A DNA stretch of 64,000 bases, taken from positions 16,330,186-16,394,185 of the forward strand of contig NC_063052.1 in NCBI RefSeq assembly GCF_018812025.1, read 5' to 3'. This document shows positions 24,456-34,718 of the stretch, piece by piece. This DNA comes from Megalobrama amblycephala (lineage: Eukaryota; Chordata; Actinopteri; Cypriniformes; Xenocyprididae). The notes beneath the pieces were generated by a model, which worked only from the letters and a program-made list of their open reading frames with translations, made no database searches and was not told the origin of the DNA. Every line of letters begins with the position of its first letter. Positions within the stretch are counted from its first letter, which is position 1. The position numbers and the translations under genes are program-made.

Positions 24456-24497
<42 letters not shown>
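24451..24497. repeat. (TG)n microsatellite
   Basis: About 23 TG units with one interruption. A matching tract is at 51539-51582. Confidence 0.85.
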
Positions 24498-24499
<2 letters not shown>

Positions 24500-24794
24500 G
24501 ATATTAGTTTGTGTTAGAATAATCAATAAAGTCTCCTGTAGATTTTTAAAGAGAAGTGTCTTGTGTTATGTGCTTAAGAATTTAATGCCTTAAACTGCCA
24601 ATCTGATGTTACTTTGCTAATAAATAGTGTTTTCACGATAGTCGGATATTCATATCTGCTACAGAACTTATGCTTAACTTAGTAGAACGTTATGGTAGAC
24701 GAATTCAAGACTCGGTCATAAACTAAGTGACTCTTTTAAAGATCCCCTTTAAATTAATTAATAATTTCATTTGAGCTGATTTGTCTCACATTAG

Positions 24795-25215
24795 CAATGA
24801 CAAAGACTGCACTCAAAACTCCTGAAGCTGCTGGCTTGTCCTACTTTGGCAGCCTGAGCACCAATTCTACCAACATTTGCCAGCAGACATACAGTAGATG
24901 CATGATTTCTGCGGCACACGCTGCTGTACTTCTGCTTAACCTCCATGAAAATTTGTACGTTATCAAACATGCATTCAGTGAATTGAAAATCAATGTGCTT
25001 ACATAATCTGCTCCATTTTTTCAAGGCTCTCACATAGTGATTTTTGTTTGACTGCATTGGCAATGTTAGAAACAGGTACCTGTTGCACCACCTGCAGCTC
25101 CAACACCAACACCTGTGACAATCAGAGCTGCACCAAGAGTGAAACCAGTGTGATTCCTCCAGCTGCTCCGATCACTGCAGCTGACAGACCGGCTTCAGTG
25201 CATGAAAGAAAAACA
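24795..25215 (-). pseudogene. Apolipoprotein-L-like fragment, copy 1
   Basis: The minus strand encodes two blocks typical of the APOL family. The first is the glycine-rich amphipathic stretch (FTLGAALIVTGVGVGAAGG, followed by SNIANAVKQKSLCESLEKM). The second is VGRIGAQAAKVGQ after MEVKQKYSS. APOL proteins are lipid- and membrane-binding proteins with channel-like helices. Compared with copy 2 (51836-52270) this copy has an extra base inside the first block (near 25078) and a second indel near 24830, and a stop separates the two blocks in both copies. No signal or N-terminal exon is found. A decayed fragment, on the same strand as the lectins. Confidence 0.65.
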
Positions 25216-25289
25216 AACATGTCATCTTAAACTGATAATGCCAAGAAAAATCAAGTTTAACAAATTATGTTACTGTTTTTCCCCCTCAC

Positions 25290-25357
25290 CTTTCCAATGC
25301 TTTTGAGCATCCAAAATCACCTAGATTGAGGTAACCATCTTCAGTCAGGAAAACATT
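25290..25357 (-). pseudogene. Protein kinase exon (NEK-like), copy 1
   Basis: A 68-base exon with acceptor (TTTCTAG) and donor (GGAAAG then GTGAGG) on the minus strand. It encodes NVFLTEDGYLNLGDFGCSK and the next three residues. This is the stretch between catalytic loop and activation loop of a Ser/Thr kinase; DFG binds the metal, and the wording is closest to NEK kinases. No other kinase exon was found within the window, so it is an isolated exon. It lies 75-90 bases upstream of the APOL-like fragment and is duplicated with it at 52369-52436. Confidence 0.6.
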
Positions 25358-25499
25358 CTAGAAATGCAACAAATAAAAAACATTTGGCTCAGTGACAGTT
25401 TGTCAAATGATTTACTGAGTTTTTATCAGAGCATACCTGAGGTTTATCTCTCTGTGAAGAACACTGGACAAAAGAACAGCATTTATCTGGAAGTAGAAA

Positions 25500-26000
25500 T
25501 CTTTTGCGAACATTATAAATGTCTTTACTGTCACTTTTGATCAATGTAATTTGTCCTTGTTGAATAAAAGTAGTAATTTCTTTCAAAAACAAAATTCTTA
25601 CCGACCCCAAATTTTTTAAACACTAGTGTATGTTAAAAAAGCTTTCTATTTCTATTCATTAATTATTCTGAAGAAAAAAAAAAAAAAGGACAACTGTTTT
25701 CAACATTGAAAATCATAAATGTTTGATAATCATGAATGATTTCTGAAGGATCATGTGACACTGAAGACTGGAGTAATGATGCTGAAAATTCAGCTTTGAT
25801 CACAGAAATAAATTACACTTTACTATATATTCACATAGAAAACAGCTGATTTACACTGGAATAATATTTCACTGTTTTTACTGTATTTTTGATCAAATAA
25901 ATACAGTCATGGTGAGCAGAAGACACTAAATCTTAATGATCATTAAGTCTTAGTCTTAATTATTCAAAACTTGTAATGAACTTACCTTAAACATTTGAAT
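25500..26000. repeat. Dispersed fish repeat
   Basis: Contains AGGATCATGTGACACTGAAG, ATGCTGAAAATTCAGCTTTG and TTTGATCAAATAAATACAG, the typical wording of a very abundant cyprinid repeat. Shares its core with 6830-7135. Confidence 0.6.
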
Positions 26001-27954
26001 AACGATTATAACACCATTTAAAATAGTTCTTTCAGAATCTATTGCCAAAACCATATCAAAAACAGCAACAACCACTTACAGCTTTTTTATTTTATTTTAT
26101 GAAATCATTCTGAATGACACTGAAATATGTTACATACAATGCAATATGACTCTTGACAGTTCAAGCTGATATACGTGACTCCGGTCCGCAGCTTGATCGT
26201 AGTGAAGAAGGCAGTGCATAATATTTCCTACAGCTGCTGCGGAGCGTCACGACGCACAGACAATCCAACAACTGTACAATACAATATACGGGCTACACAT
26301 AAACAGCCCTGACGCATTTCAGGTGGAGTACGTGTGTATATGTGGTGATGATGGTGAGGATATACGTGCAATAATGATGCTTTTCAGTGAGCATGTGTAG
26401 ATGTTTGTCCATGAAGGGAGAGCGTTCGCCTCGTCCCGTCTCTCCCTCACTTAGGGCCGGAATGAAGCGGGACGGAATTTCATCTCGGTGAAGGGGATGG
26501 AGAAAATGTTGCCTATTCCACTGCACAGATCACTCCCTGAAAGAAATCAGACATGCAAACGCACCTTACAACTGCATTCATGTCAAGACTAGTTGAAAGT
26601 GTCACACTTAATATAAAATGGTCATATTTTAATAAAAGAAAATTAAATGCATATAAAAGGTGTAAATCATAACCAGTTACAGTCACAAATGCCAAAATAT
26701 AACAAATGTTTGAAAATGGCAAATAGACCCTTTTCACAGACTGTGATGATGCATTTTAATGGTCATCAATATCATAAGTTTTTTTTTTTTTAATTATGTA
26801 CATTTATATAGCACTATACTTTGCATCAAAATGCAAAAAAAAAAAAAAAATTAGTTTAAAAATGACATCTTTCTCTCTTCTGACTGCCGTTATCAATCAC
26901 TCTCTATTTTTTCCTCTATTTGAAAGTTGTGCAAACACTATTGTGTAGTTTTTCTTTTGCTATTTGCACAAATGGAAACACAAAAAATATATATTTAATG
27001 AAGTTTATATATATTTAAAGGTTTATATATATTTAAAAGTCTATAAAAGTTTACCCAACTATGATGACTTCTGCTTCTGAGAAACCTGGAAATGTGAAAA
27101 GGGTCTATCCTGTATCCTAATCGACACATCCACAACAAAAAATACACTTTATTTTTTATTTTTTTATTTTTTTTTATAATAATTTAGAGAGAGAGAAAAA
27201 TCATTAACACTGAAAAAATTGCTTTTCTTACATAGTATTTTTGTCTTGTTTCCAGAGAGAGAAAAATTGGTAGCACTTTATTTTTCAGATTATTTTTCTA
27301 ACCACCATTAGGCAGATGAATTTTGATAGTTTTAAGCAAAAACTCACTTGATAGTTTAGATTTTTTCCCCCAGAAAACAAGAAAAAATATCTTATGCCAT
27401 TTTACTTATCTAGTAAAAGCATCTGGATTTAAGAATTTGTAGATATTTAGACTGGAAACGACAATACTAAGTAAGAAAAGCATTTTTGCAGCGTGTGCAA
27501 TGAGACAATGAACAATCAAGAAAGTCTGTTTACTAAAATGTGCAAATTGAGGAAAGCAAAATGAGACACTCCAGTTGTTAAAAAATCATTTATAGAGAAA
27601 ATAAATGTGCATGTTGATTTTTATTCCTCAGTGCATTGATACATCATATCGATGCACTGGTTGACACTGATCTCTGTATATGAGCGCATGTGTCAGTCGG
27701 CTGCACCTGGTGGTTTTTGTTGGTGTTGTACAGGCCGTTGAGGTTTGCCTCATGGCAGTTCTTGTACCACCAGCCGCCTCTGTAAGACATGGCACAGCGC
27801 GTGATGAACGGTTGAGGGTCTCTGTCCCGCGTGGAGAACGGCCGGCCGTTATGATACGACATCGAGTCGCCTGTTCAGGAATAAATGCAGACTTTCATAA
27901 GTATACCATACTACATCTCTACAGCCTCTTCTTTCCTGGCTAGTTCAGCTATAT

Positions 27955-28145
27955 CAGTGGTTCTCAACTCCAGTCCTCGGGACCCACTGCTCTGCACATT
28001 TTGTATGTCTCTCTTATATGACACACTCAATTCAGTTCATGCAGACTCTCCTAATGAGCTGATGATCTAAATCAGGTGTGTTAAATAAGGGATACATTAT
28101 TTGTGCAGAGCAGTGGGTCCCGAGGACTGGAGTTGAGAAACACTG
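27955..28145. mobile_element. hAT-type MITE
   Basis: Terminal inverted repeats CAGTGGTTCTCAACTCCAGT and its inverse, 191 bases in all, within the second intron of the FReD remnant. The flanking 8-mers AGCTATAT and ATCTATCT are only partly alike, as expected for an old target duplication. Confidence 0.7.
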
Positions 28146-28364
28146 ATCTATCTGCACGTTTAGAGACTCATCCGGCTGTGCCAGAGTATCCCGAGACTCT
28201 GATGGTGTAGTGTTTTTTTGCATTTTCCACGGAGAACGAGGAATAACGTGCGTAAACGGACTCGTCTCCTGCTCTCAGGTCGATTCTGAGGGTCATTGGA
28301 CTCATCTTAGTGAAGTTATGAAGCAGCTCGTTTCCTAAAGCAGAAGACACAGTCAGTTAACTGG

Positions 28365-28450
28365 GGCAGTCGTGGCCTAATGGTTAGAGTCAGACTCGAG
28401 TGTTCGAGTCTCAGTACTGGCAGGAAGGAGTGAATGAACACTCTCATTCC
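28365..28450 (+). mobile_element. tRNA-derived SINE head
   Basis: GGCAGTCGTGGCCTAATGGT and GTTCGAGTCTC have the spacing of RNA polymerase III A and B boxes, followed by a GGCAGGAAGGAGTGAATGAAC segment known from fish tRNA-derived SINEs. Located in the first intron of the FReD remnant. Confidence 0.6.
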
Positions 28451-28739
28451 ACCCTCATTACCCACAAATGTCACTTTCACTATCATAATCAGTCCACTAG
28501 AGGGCAGCGCTAACCTTCTTCGGCTGTTGTTTGACTTGCATGGTTTGCAATGCAAACCTACAAACCCAGATCTGGGCTGTCAGTTTGGTGATTTGTAATA
28601 TTTCACAGGAAACTAATTGATTTAATTTCTCACCGAGCCAGAATTCCCCATCCAGCACTCCGGATCCACTACTGTATTCCCGACAGCTCCTGAAGAAGTT
28701 TGTCTTCCCATCCTTTCTTCGCTGAAAGACCTAGACACA

Positions 28740-29800
28740 CAAACAAACAGATAAAAGATAAGCCACTCAAATGTATACTTTGTCAACATCGCTAAATGGA
28801 ATGTCAAATATTATTTGTTTGTTAAAGCAAACATCAATATTATTGGTTTAGAGATTTAAACAAACCGCTTGTCATATGAATGAAGTCTCAAATCAAATGT
28901 AGTTATTTTTGACTAGTGAAGTCAACGAATCAGTGTGTCTTTGAATTAGCCTTTTAAGTAAATGACCTGCTCTCGTTAACTTTCATTGCCGCTGTCCCAA
29001 ATGAAACCCTCGTCTTCCTATGAGTCCACACTTTGACCCTGTCCCAGATGGTACACTTATGTAATTCATGGACCTGTTACCACAGCTTAAATAAATGCAT
29101 GGTTGCAAGTTAAAAATTCTAATTTATTGTTTAATTAAACCTTTTAAATTGCAAACATTATTTTGTAGAGTTCTGTTGACATAACAATGTTGATCATTAT
29201 ATCAACTTAATATCGTCTAATTTAAACTCAAATGTCTGCGTTAATTTGCTTTTTTTTTTTATTAGGTTGCAGTAACTTCATGAAATTGTCTTGATAACTT
29301 CGGAAATTAGGCAGTGGATTTCTATTTCCCAGCATGCTTTGCATAGGACAGGATAAGGAGAATAAATGTTGAAATTAAGTACAAGGAGGATGAAATCTGT
29401 ATGAAAATTTGGCAAACAGACAGGACAGCCTCAACTGTCACCACAGAAAATTTGAAGTCTCTAAGTCAATCCCTCTAGCGCCACCAACTGTCCAAAAAAA
29501 GCACTCACATTAATGCTAATAACTGCAAGGGCTAGAAACAAAATTACGTAATTTTCCACCATTTTGAATTTTCCGACAAACTCCTCCTAGGCCTTTGCTC
29601 AGATTTTCACGAAAATGTAATCAGATCATCGTCAGACCATGCCAACAAAAAGTTATGGAATTCAAGTCGATTTGTTAAACCGTTTTCGAAAAACACACAA
29701 ATTTTACGTAGCGCATTCGAATGGAGGTGGGGAGGATAGGAAGGACATTGAAGTTGGAGGAAGAAGGTTGGAGATTCGAAGATGACTTTCTGATAGGAGA
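28740..29800. other. Intergenic, nothing recognised
   Basis: AT-rich with no credible exon. Bases 29460-29700 (CCCTCTAGCGCCACCAACTG and onward) look like a dispersed repeat, but the borders are not visible. Confidence 0.35.
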
Positions 29801-29814
29801 TAAACAGTTCTTGA

Positions 29815-30365
29815 AGCATGCATCACTCCACTTGAGGATCTCACCAGTGTTCCACTGGATGTCCGGTTGATGCCGTGTTAGCCAAGGTCATCCCAGGATG
29901 ATGTCCGCGGTGGAACCTTCCAGCACCATGAACGTGTTTTCCTCTATATGAAGACAGCCGATGTGGAGCGTCAGCGTGGGGGGGAAATGCCGAATGTGAC
30001 CACGGCCCAGCGGCTTTCCTTGGATGGTTTGTATATGGAGATCCTGTTGGCATTATTTAAGGCGTACGTTCAGTTTCTGGAGAATTTGGTTGCTGATGAA
30101 GTTTCCTGCGGAGCCGGAGTCGATAAGGACATGAGAGTTGAGGATATGCACAATAGTTCTTGTAAGAGGAGCAATACGAGAGGGCAGTTGGATTGTAATC
30201 ATCGCTGGGTAAACAAAGTCCCCCACAGTATAAACAAAGATGTTGCATTCTTCTCTGACGCTCCACTTAAGTCAGGCGATAGGAATCCACCTGCATCTGT
30301 TCTGGTGCTGAAAGGGCGACAGATGGTGTGGCGGGCAAAGGATTTGCAGTGGGGGTTTTGAGCGC
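29815..30365 (-). pseudogene. Ty3/gypsy gag-protease fragment
   Basis: The minus strand reads a zinc-knuckle beginning (MQHLCLYCGG), then in other frames the aspartic protease active site LIDSGSAGNFIS and a later segment ending [11 protein letters not shown]. At least two frameshifts and an in-frame stop lie between these blocks. There is no RT, integrase or LTR next to it, so it is an isolated fragment. Confidence 0.75.
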
Positions 30366-30859
30366 ACATGCAGAAATAACGTTAGGCAACGCGGATGGTT
30401 TTTTGAATAAGATTTTCCAGTCCCATTGTATCATCATACACAACCATTAACTGTTTAATACAGTGCTTGACAATAATAAAATTAAACTCACCCACACGTC
30501 CAGCATGCAGAGATCATGGAGCAACCATCCCAATATCATTAAAAATCCACAAACAAGCACTTAATAAATTAAATACAATACATATGAGCTAATTAGGTTA
30601 ATTGTCTGAACATGCTCCTCTCGAACTTTGTTAATAAATCATAATTTCACGAGTTTACATTTACATATAATTAAATAAAGTAAAAGTTATGCATATTTGG
30701 TGTGTTGTCCGGGGGGAGGGCTCAGAGCTCGAAAAATTCAGCTCACAGCGCCGGGCAGACGGGCCTTACTGGCCAGTGAATGTTGTGAATTGATGGACGG
30801 GGGAGCGGTGAGGATCAAACGACCAACCGAGAGGGCCTATGTAGCCTCCAAAGGGAGCA

Positions 30860-31530
30860 GCTCATGGTGTTGGGTGAGCAGGTCCTATCGGCCAACTGCA
30901 GAATGAAAGAATTTGGAATGCCCAGCCCGGAGAACTTTGCAGCATCCGATGGGAGTTCAATACTTTCGGCATTGGATGGGTAATCCTCGCTGACAGGCGG
31001 ACGGAGAGTAAAGCATAGATATTCGAGCGGGAGGCTCTCGCAGCATCCGACGGGAGATCAAGACTCACTGCATTGGACAGGTAAGCCTCGGCAAAAGAGA
31101 GAAAACATGGAAGCTCTACCGGGAGAGCTCTTGCGGTGTCCGCTGTGAGATCAATACTCACTGGATGGAGAAAGAGAGAACCTATGCATGACTGGAAGGG
31201 CTCTTGCTGCATCCAATGGGAGATCAATGGCAATGGACGGGTAAGCCATGCCAGATGGAGAAAGAAAAAACATATGTCCAACTGGGAGGGCTATCGCTGT
31301 GTCCGCTGGGAGATCGATACTCGCTGGACGGAGAAGGAAAAAACCTGGAAGCTCTACCAGAACAGCTCTTGCAGTGTCCACTGTGAGATCAATACTAACT
31401 GGACGGAGAAAGAAAAAAACCTATGCTCAACTGGGAGGGTTTTCGCGGCATCTGACGGGAGACCAAAGCTCATGGCATTGGATGGGTAAGCTTCGCCTTC
31501 GCCCAGAAAAGATGGACGTCAACTGGGAGT
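30860..31530. repeat. Degenerate 75-90 bp tandem repeat
   Basis: Seven to eight diverged units sharing GGGAGATCAATACTCACTGG, ATGGACGGGTAAGC and GGAGAAAGAAAAAACCTATG. The array directly abuts the end of the Ngaro-like recombinase remnant, which suggests it is that element's 3' terminal repeat region expanded in tandem. Confidence 0.65.
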
Positions 31531-31541
31531 CTTTTTTTTTT

Positions 31542-32965
31542 TTACCAATGAGGGTTTGGTGGGCTTTTCTGATGTGGAACCGGTTGGTTCTGATGTAGCT
31601 TTGAGGACCATGTTCCGAGAGCTTGGATCTGATGCTGGGAGAGGCCTTTTAAGGCTGCAGAGGTTGCTGCCCCAATGCGGAAAGAGTGACTAGGGTAATT
31701 TTTTGCTGGGATGCCTGACTGTTGAAGAACAGATTTTAGGTGCTTTTGGAACCAAAAGCATGTAACGGGTTTGTGGGAGTCATCTATGAATAGGGGTTCG
31801 TAAGGGGATTTAGCCTGAGAGCTTCTTAATTGTAGGTACGCAAAAAAGCACTGGTATGGTTGGATTGCTGAAGAAAGGTTGAAAATATAGATGAAGTGTC
31901 CCTTTTTAGCTTGGTCTTCCTTGCTTAGTTTAATCAAGTATGAGATTGTATCATTATCAAGAACTGATAAGTCTGCGATGAAGGGGTGGATTTTTGGATC
32001 TAATTTGGAAGTGAAAGCGAGTTCCAAGCATCTAAGAAAACCAAAAAAGTCTAGAATAAACAGTGTAGAGTGTGCGGGTAGTATTGAGAGGCTGGTAGTC
32101 TGTGCGGAGGATATAAATGCATTTTGTGAGAACGTGTAGAGTTATGGGTTGTCTGGCGTCAGAATGGATGGGCTGGGATTGTTGAATCCCTTTGATTAGG
32201 AGGGAGATTTTTGAAATATTTATCTCAGTGGAGGGAGTGCCGCACATCAATTTATGAAACAACTGAATGCTGCTTATGTAGCCTTTGATGGACCTGACAA
32301 TGCTTGGGAAAATGCTTGGAGGATTGTGTTGAGTGACGCGTCGAGGAGGGGTTTTAATGGGTGGGTTACAAGAATATTAGTTCTGAAAAGTGAGGTACTG
32401 GAGTTGGGAATTGGTCCGCCTCTGGAGCCAGCGTCCTGAATTTCTGAAACAGAAAGCGAAAGCGTTCCACTGTTTAAGGAATGTTATCCATAACCTAAGT
32501 TCATCGCAACACACCTGAGTTATGGAAATTAGGTCCTCTAGTGCGTGAACCGAAGAGGCGAGTGAGAGGAGATGTGTGATGCAAAGGTGGCCTTGTGCAA
32601 TGATCCGCATGGCGAAGTTTAAGTGGCTGAGCAGGGACAGGAGTTTGCGTTTTAAACAATTTCAACTCTCTAGGAGGCTAGAAGAGATGAGGATTATCCT
32701 ATTGATTTTTTCTTTGGGCAGGGAAGCCTGGTATTTTACTGAATCTAAGTTAATTCTGAGGAATTCGATGGATTTGGCAGGACCCATCGTTTTTTCCAGG
32801 GCGATGGGAATTCCAAGCTCTGAAAAAACTTTTTGAACTGTGAGGATATGAGCAACTGGGATGGCGTTGGGATTAGAAAATCATCTAGCAGGTGAATGAG
32901 GTGAGGATTTGCATCATTATTTGACAAATTCCAGCAGATGGCTTCAGATAACATGTCAAAAATTT
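31542..32965 (-). pseudogene. DIRS-order (Ngaro-like) RT-RNase H-recombinase remnant
   Basis: Gene order on the minus strand fits a tyrosine-recombinase retroelement. Bases 32954-32745 encode reverse transcriptase with HLIHLLDDFLI (xLDD catalytic pair). Bases 32610-32250 encode a degenerate middle section (CDELRLWITFLKQWN, typical of the RNase H region). Bases 32027-31542 encode the recombinase C-terminal half, with the box HSFRIGAATSAALKG supplying the conserved His and Arg. A frame change just after GTWSS throws the catalytic Tyr (near 31596) out of frame. Several indels separate the blocks. Such elements integrate without a DDE integrase. Inactive. Confidence 0.75.
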
Positions 32966-33654
32966 TGGGACACTTTGTGTAATTTTTTTGAGCGATTGCA
33001 GTGGTGCAGCAGATCTAGCGATTGTAAAAAAAAAAAAAAAAAAAAATTGTAAAATCTTTTTTCTTGTTTCACTACCTGTGAATTCACTACCTGATTATGC
33101 AATCTGCTGCAAGTTATATTATATAATATACTATAAGTTATAATATTTTTAAGAGAACTACTAAGTCTTGGTTAATTTAGAAATATATTCATAATTAGTG
33201 TTCTTCTAGGGATGAATGTTGCAAATTAGCTTTAGATACAAGCACTATGATGTCCCTATCCAAATATAAATAAACAAAAACCCTATTACTTGTAACCATA
33301 TTGCACATTTTGGCTGATTATATGGCTTTTTAATTAAGTAAGTCTTTAATTTTAATGTTTAGTTTATGCTTTTCCTTAGCCTACTTTTTAAATCCTGCAG
33401 GAACAGTTTTCATCAATCAAACTATAATCAACTGTGCATGTCTTCAGTCAAAACTGAAAGTGGGAATGTGCTTTTATTCTTTCAGTAATCATCAAACAGT
33501 AGCACAAACAGGTATTAAAGAATAAAACATTCATTAATATTGTCATTAAAATCAGGTTTATGCAGGAAGGGTAGAATATTGTTAAAAATGTTTGTATGCT
33601 GTTAACATCACACATTAGCTTCATGAGTCCATTTCACATCACTGTTGTTACGTC
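32966..33654. repeat. Lectin-unit flank with poly(A) tract
   Basis: Contains a run of about 21 A at 33027-33047. From 33385 (CTACTTTTTAAATCCTGCAG) it matches 52456-52745, which places it in the duplicated lectin unit between the kinase/APOL debris and the 3'-flank block. No coding signal. Confidence 0.55.
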
Positions 33655-34620
33655 TGAGGATGAAAGTTTATTCTAGCATTTTGTCATATATTTACATCTG
33701 TATATTTTGTGTTGTATTCAGATGTATTTTTGTTCTCTGCTCTCTCTTTTTCTTCCTCCATCATAATAGGTGCTCTGACTGACCAGCTGTATTCAGTCAG
33801 TTGATGTTGGAGGCGATTGGATCGTTCTTTCTTGATTTGGGGAATGAAAGTGGAGGGAGCCATTTTTGTTTGTAATCCTGATTTTCTCCTGTTTACAGTT
33901 ACAGGGAGAGAGGGAAGATTTATGTCATTTATTTTTCTGGACTATTTTTCTCCAGGTAATTTAGAGAAATTTCTGGGTTAGTTATTTTTTTGTTTTGTTT
34001 GTTCTTTTTGGCCAGGCTCTTCCCTGAAGCTTTTAATTTTCTGTTGAGTAAAAAAGCCACAAAAGTTACAATAACCATAACAGAAATATTGACATATGTT
34101 ATGGTTATTGCTACTTTTTTTTGCCTTTTTTACTCAACAGAACATTTGAAGTTAATATTGGTTGAATTGATGGTTGAGTTGTTGATTCTGAGAAAGAAGG
34201 TTTGACATCCTCGTTCTCTCCATGATTTTCTTTCTCTTTTTGAAAATTTTTATTCTTCTTTACTTTGTTACCAGCTCCTCAACACTAGATGATAGCTATG
34301 TAACACTACACCTCCTCCTCATTGTGAATATCTAAATAAGCCTTTTTGATCCAGAAACATGAAATACAACATGCAATGCTGTAATTTATTTAAAGTAATT
34401 TATTCATGTAGAAAGCAAAGATAAACAAAGGTGGGTAAAAGATCCATTTCATTCCTTTACTGAATGTGCACTGAAACTTATCTTTGGATAAAAGGTGCAC
34501 AGGTAAAATGAAAACAATGAAAAAAGTGCAACATCAGTATTGCTCAGAAAACAGTAGTTTGGTATTTTGCTTATAGGATCAGTGTACTGTGGTGTAACAT
34601 CATCTCATTCCACTTAATCT
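33655..34620. repeat. Lectin 3'-flank block, copy 3
   Basis: Same block as at 300, 20066 and 52740, including the 3' UTR of gene C with a minus-strand AATAAA near 34400. The matching last exon (ATTAAG after a GGCAG-type acceptor) is altered here to TGCCAG then ATTAAG near 34618 and is probably unused, because gene C lost the donor that would join to it. Confidence 0.65.
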
Positions 34621-34718
34621 GGCAATGAAAACAGAACAAAAAATATATATTAAGGGAACTTACACATAGTATAAACAGTACATATAGTACAAATGTCTAC
34701 ACACCATGTCTCTCTCCT

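Larger units (their letters stand above)
26451..28730 (-). pseudogene. Fibrinogen-related (tenascin-like) C-terminal domain, damaged
   Basis: Four exons of a fibrinogen-like domain on the minus strand: 28730-28634 (VFQRRKDGKTNFF to GEFWLG), 28334-28173 (NELLHNF, LRIDLRAGDESVYARYSSF, YTIRVSGYSGTAG), 27870-27707 ([34 protein letters not shown]) and 26536-26451 (FSIPFTEMKFRPASFRP then stop). The order and spacing fit a tenascin or related secreted matrix/innate-recognition protein. Damage: exon 2 should end at a GT donor but reads G-GATGAG; in exon 4 the frame set by exon 3 hits TAG before the conserved SIPFTEMK, which lies in another frame; the usual Trp of GVIW is Cys. No upstream EGF, FNIII or signal exon is present. 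Probably a dying or partial gene; sequencing error could explain one lesion but hardly all. Confidence 0.7.
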
